The notes under the pieces were generated by a model. It saw only the letters and a program-made list of their open reading frames with translations, was not told where the DNA came from and searched no databases. Made by a program: the position numbers and the translations under genes. Shown here piece after piece: positions 14,203 through 15,119 of a stretch of DNA of 15,119 bases. This DNA comes from DATEMK01 sp035275625. Its GTDB lineage: Bacteria > Bacteroidota > Bacteroidia > AKYH767-A > OLB10. Within the stretch, counting starts at the first letter, position 1; every line of letters starts with the position of its first letter. The stretch spans positions 1 through 15,119 of the forward strand of contig DATEMK010000370.1 in assembly GCA_035275625.1 (NCBI GenBank), given 5' to 3'.

Positions 14203-15119
14203 CAATTAGTTTTATTAATATGATCAATGCAATCTTTATACAAGTCTAGTATTTGTCTGGCAATTGCTGTTTTTTGTTTATTTTTTTTCATTTGCTTAAT
14301 TAAATATTTTATTTTTATTTCTGCTTGCTTCATATTATATAAATCAGAAGATAATTTTTCGTTTTCTTTTTTACGGTAGGCCAAATTTTGAATTTTCGTT
14401 TCACAAACGCGAATATCTGCCATTAAATTCTTGTATATACTATTGGATAATTCAATAAATGCATTTTCTAGTAATTCGGTAAATGAATCCATGAAAATAT
14501 TTACATTTTTATGTTGTAAAATAAATTCTATTGAAATTTTAATAAGATTATTTTGTAATTCAATTATATTTTCTAAATCATTTTTATCCATTACATCAGA
14601 ATAATATGAAAAAGTTGAAAATTCTATATCATATAATTGTTTAAATTTTCGTAAAGCTGAAAAAGAGCCATTTTCTTTTTGAGGTTTTATTTTATTATTA
14701 TTTTTAATACAATTAATGAATTTTTCTTTAATATCTTTTTTTAGTTTATCAACCGCGCTTTTTGAAAATAATGTTGTGCTAATTTTTGAATCTAAATTTG
14801 ATGGCAACTTTACAGGATTATTATTTTTTACTTCTTGAAAAATATGAACACAATCCTTATTATTTTTTATCCTTGAAATTTCATCGTATAAATTTGGTCT
14901 TGCACTGGTAGAATTGTCAATTTCATCATCAAACGATAATAAAACTAAAATACTTTTTGAGTGCTTTATACACAAATCAACTTTTTCATCTTGACTAATA
15001 TTATCATCTGGAATGTCAATTACCTTATAAGTGGATAAATCTAAATCTTGAATCAAATATTTTTGAATTTCTTCTACGAAATAACGATTACCGCCATGTA
15101 ATATTAGCACATCAATATC
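14202..15119 (-). CDS. TIR-like (predicted nucleotide-binding) protein with helical C-terminus (partial, 5' end outside window)
   Basis: The frame stays open to the right edge (residues DID precede a GTG at 15110), so the GTG is probably internal and the start lies outside. Numbering from the edge: a first strand VLILHGGN (4-11); SKSILVLLSFDDE (54-66); ARPNLYDEISR (73-83) holding R74, N76 and E80; then CVHIFQE and VKLPSNLDS. This order resembles the TIR-like predicted nucleotide-binding family (hHGhN strand, hhLLTPDD, aRxNVxxE), in which the Glu is the likely catalytic residue of NAD-cleaving TIR domains. Residues after about 150 are helical with coiled-coil-like segments (about 225-295). It overlaps the next gene by 1 nt. 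Inference: the active member of a pair in a defence-like module. Confidence 0.62.
   Translation of the reverse strand, partial: DIDVLILHGGNRYFVEEIQKYLIQDLDLSTYKVIDIPDDNISQDEKVDLCIKHSKSILVLLSFDDEIDNSTSARPNLYDEISRIKNNKDCVHIFQEVKNNNPVKLPSNLDSKISTTLFSKSAVDKLKKDIKEKFINCIKNNNKIKPQKENGSFSALRKFKQLYDIEFSTFSYYSDVMDKNDLENIIELQNNLIKISIEFILQHKNVNIFMDSFTELLENAFIELSNSIYKNLMADIRVCETKIQNLAYRKKENEKLSSDLYNMKQAEIKIKYLIKQMKKNKQKTAIARQILDLYKDCIDHINKTN

Noticed and set aside
14203..14205. TTG start for the downstream TIR-like gene
   Set aside because: An ATG follows immediately and overlaps the upstream stop as TGATG, a more usual coupled start.
15108..15110. GTG as the true start of the right-edge TIR-like gene
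   Set aside because: The frame stays open to the window edge, and the preceding codons (DID) extend the first beta-strand, so the start most likely lies outside.

Overview
The window looks like a chromosomal segment from a Bacteroidota member, probably a gliding or environmental lineage. Evidence: two large secreted proteins end in C-terminal domains of the type IX secretion (T9SS) type A sorting class, Ig-like/PKD repeats are abundant, candidate promoters resemble the Bacteroidota TTTG-N19-TAnnTTTG pattern, and genes lack consistent Shine-Dalgarno sequences. No rRNA or tRNA gene is visible.

Layout. 1-456 (minus): 5' part of a family 2 glycosyltransferase running off the left edge. 457-1019: AT-rich non-coding DNA with a plausible promoter for the next gene. 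1020-5363 (plus): 1447-residue secreted protein with a LamG-like fold, a large unassigned hydrolase-like region, a possible carbohydrate-binding module, four Ig-like repeats, Fn3 and a T9SS tail; a clear terminator follows. 5591-8848 (plus): 1085-residue secreted sorbosone/glucose dehydrogenase-like (PQQ-type) beta-propeller with PKD/Ig-like modules and a T9SS tail, also followed by a terminator. 8976-9395: the most unusual object in the window, about 20 units of a strictly 21-bp repeat centred on the palindrome AAAGCTTT, with a 42-bp higher-order alternation. 9495-9995 (plus): small exported DUF2147-type protein. 9996-10473: non-coding with RNA-like hairpins and a possible 42-codon ORF.

From about 10.3 kb to the right edge the DNA becomes much more AT-rich, as judged by eye, and gene content changes to genome-modification or defence-like genes, suggesting an acquired island. 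A plus-strand operon (10474-12959) encodes a Dam-type adenine methyltransferase, a four-helix membrane protein and a DGQHR-domain (DndB-like) protein, spaced 3 and 11 nt apart. Convergent to it on the minus strand are two one-nucleotide-overlapping genes (13252-15119) whose products each have a TIR-like N-terminal alpha/beta domain and a long helical C-terminus. The upstream one keeps an Arg/Asn/Glu signature like that of TIR-like nucleotide-binding/NADase domains; the downstream one appears to have lost it. No restriction nuclease is visible, so the Dam gene is either solitary or its partner lies outside the window.

Inferred working model: the left half handles export of polysaccharide or sugar-active proteins through T9SS. 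The right half is an accessory island combining DNA methylation, a DndB-like protein and a paired TIR-like module. The 21-bp phased array between them is not explained by any gene model I can support.
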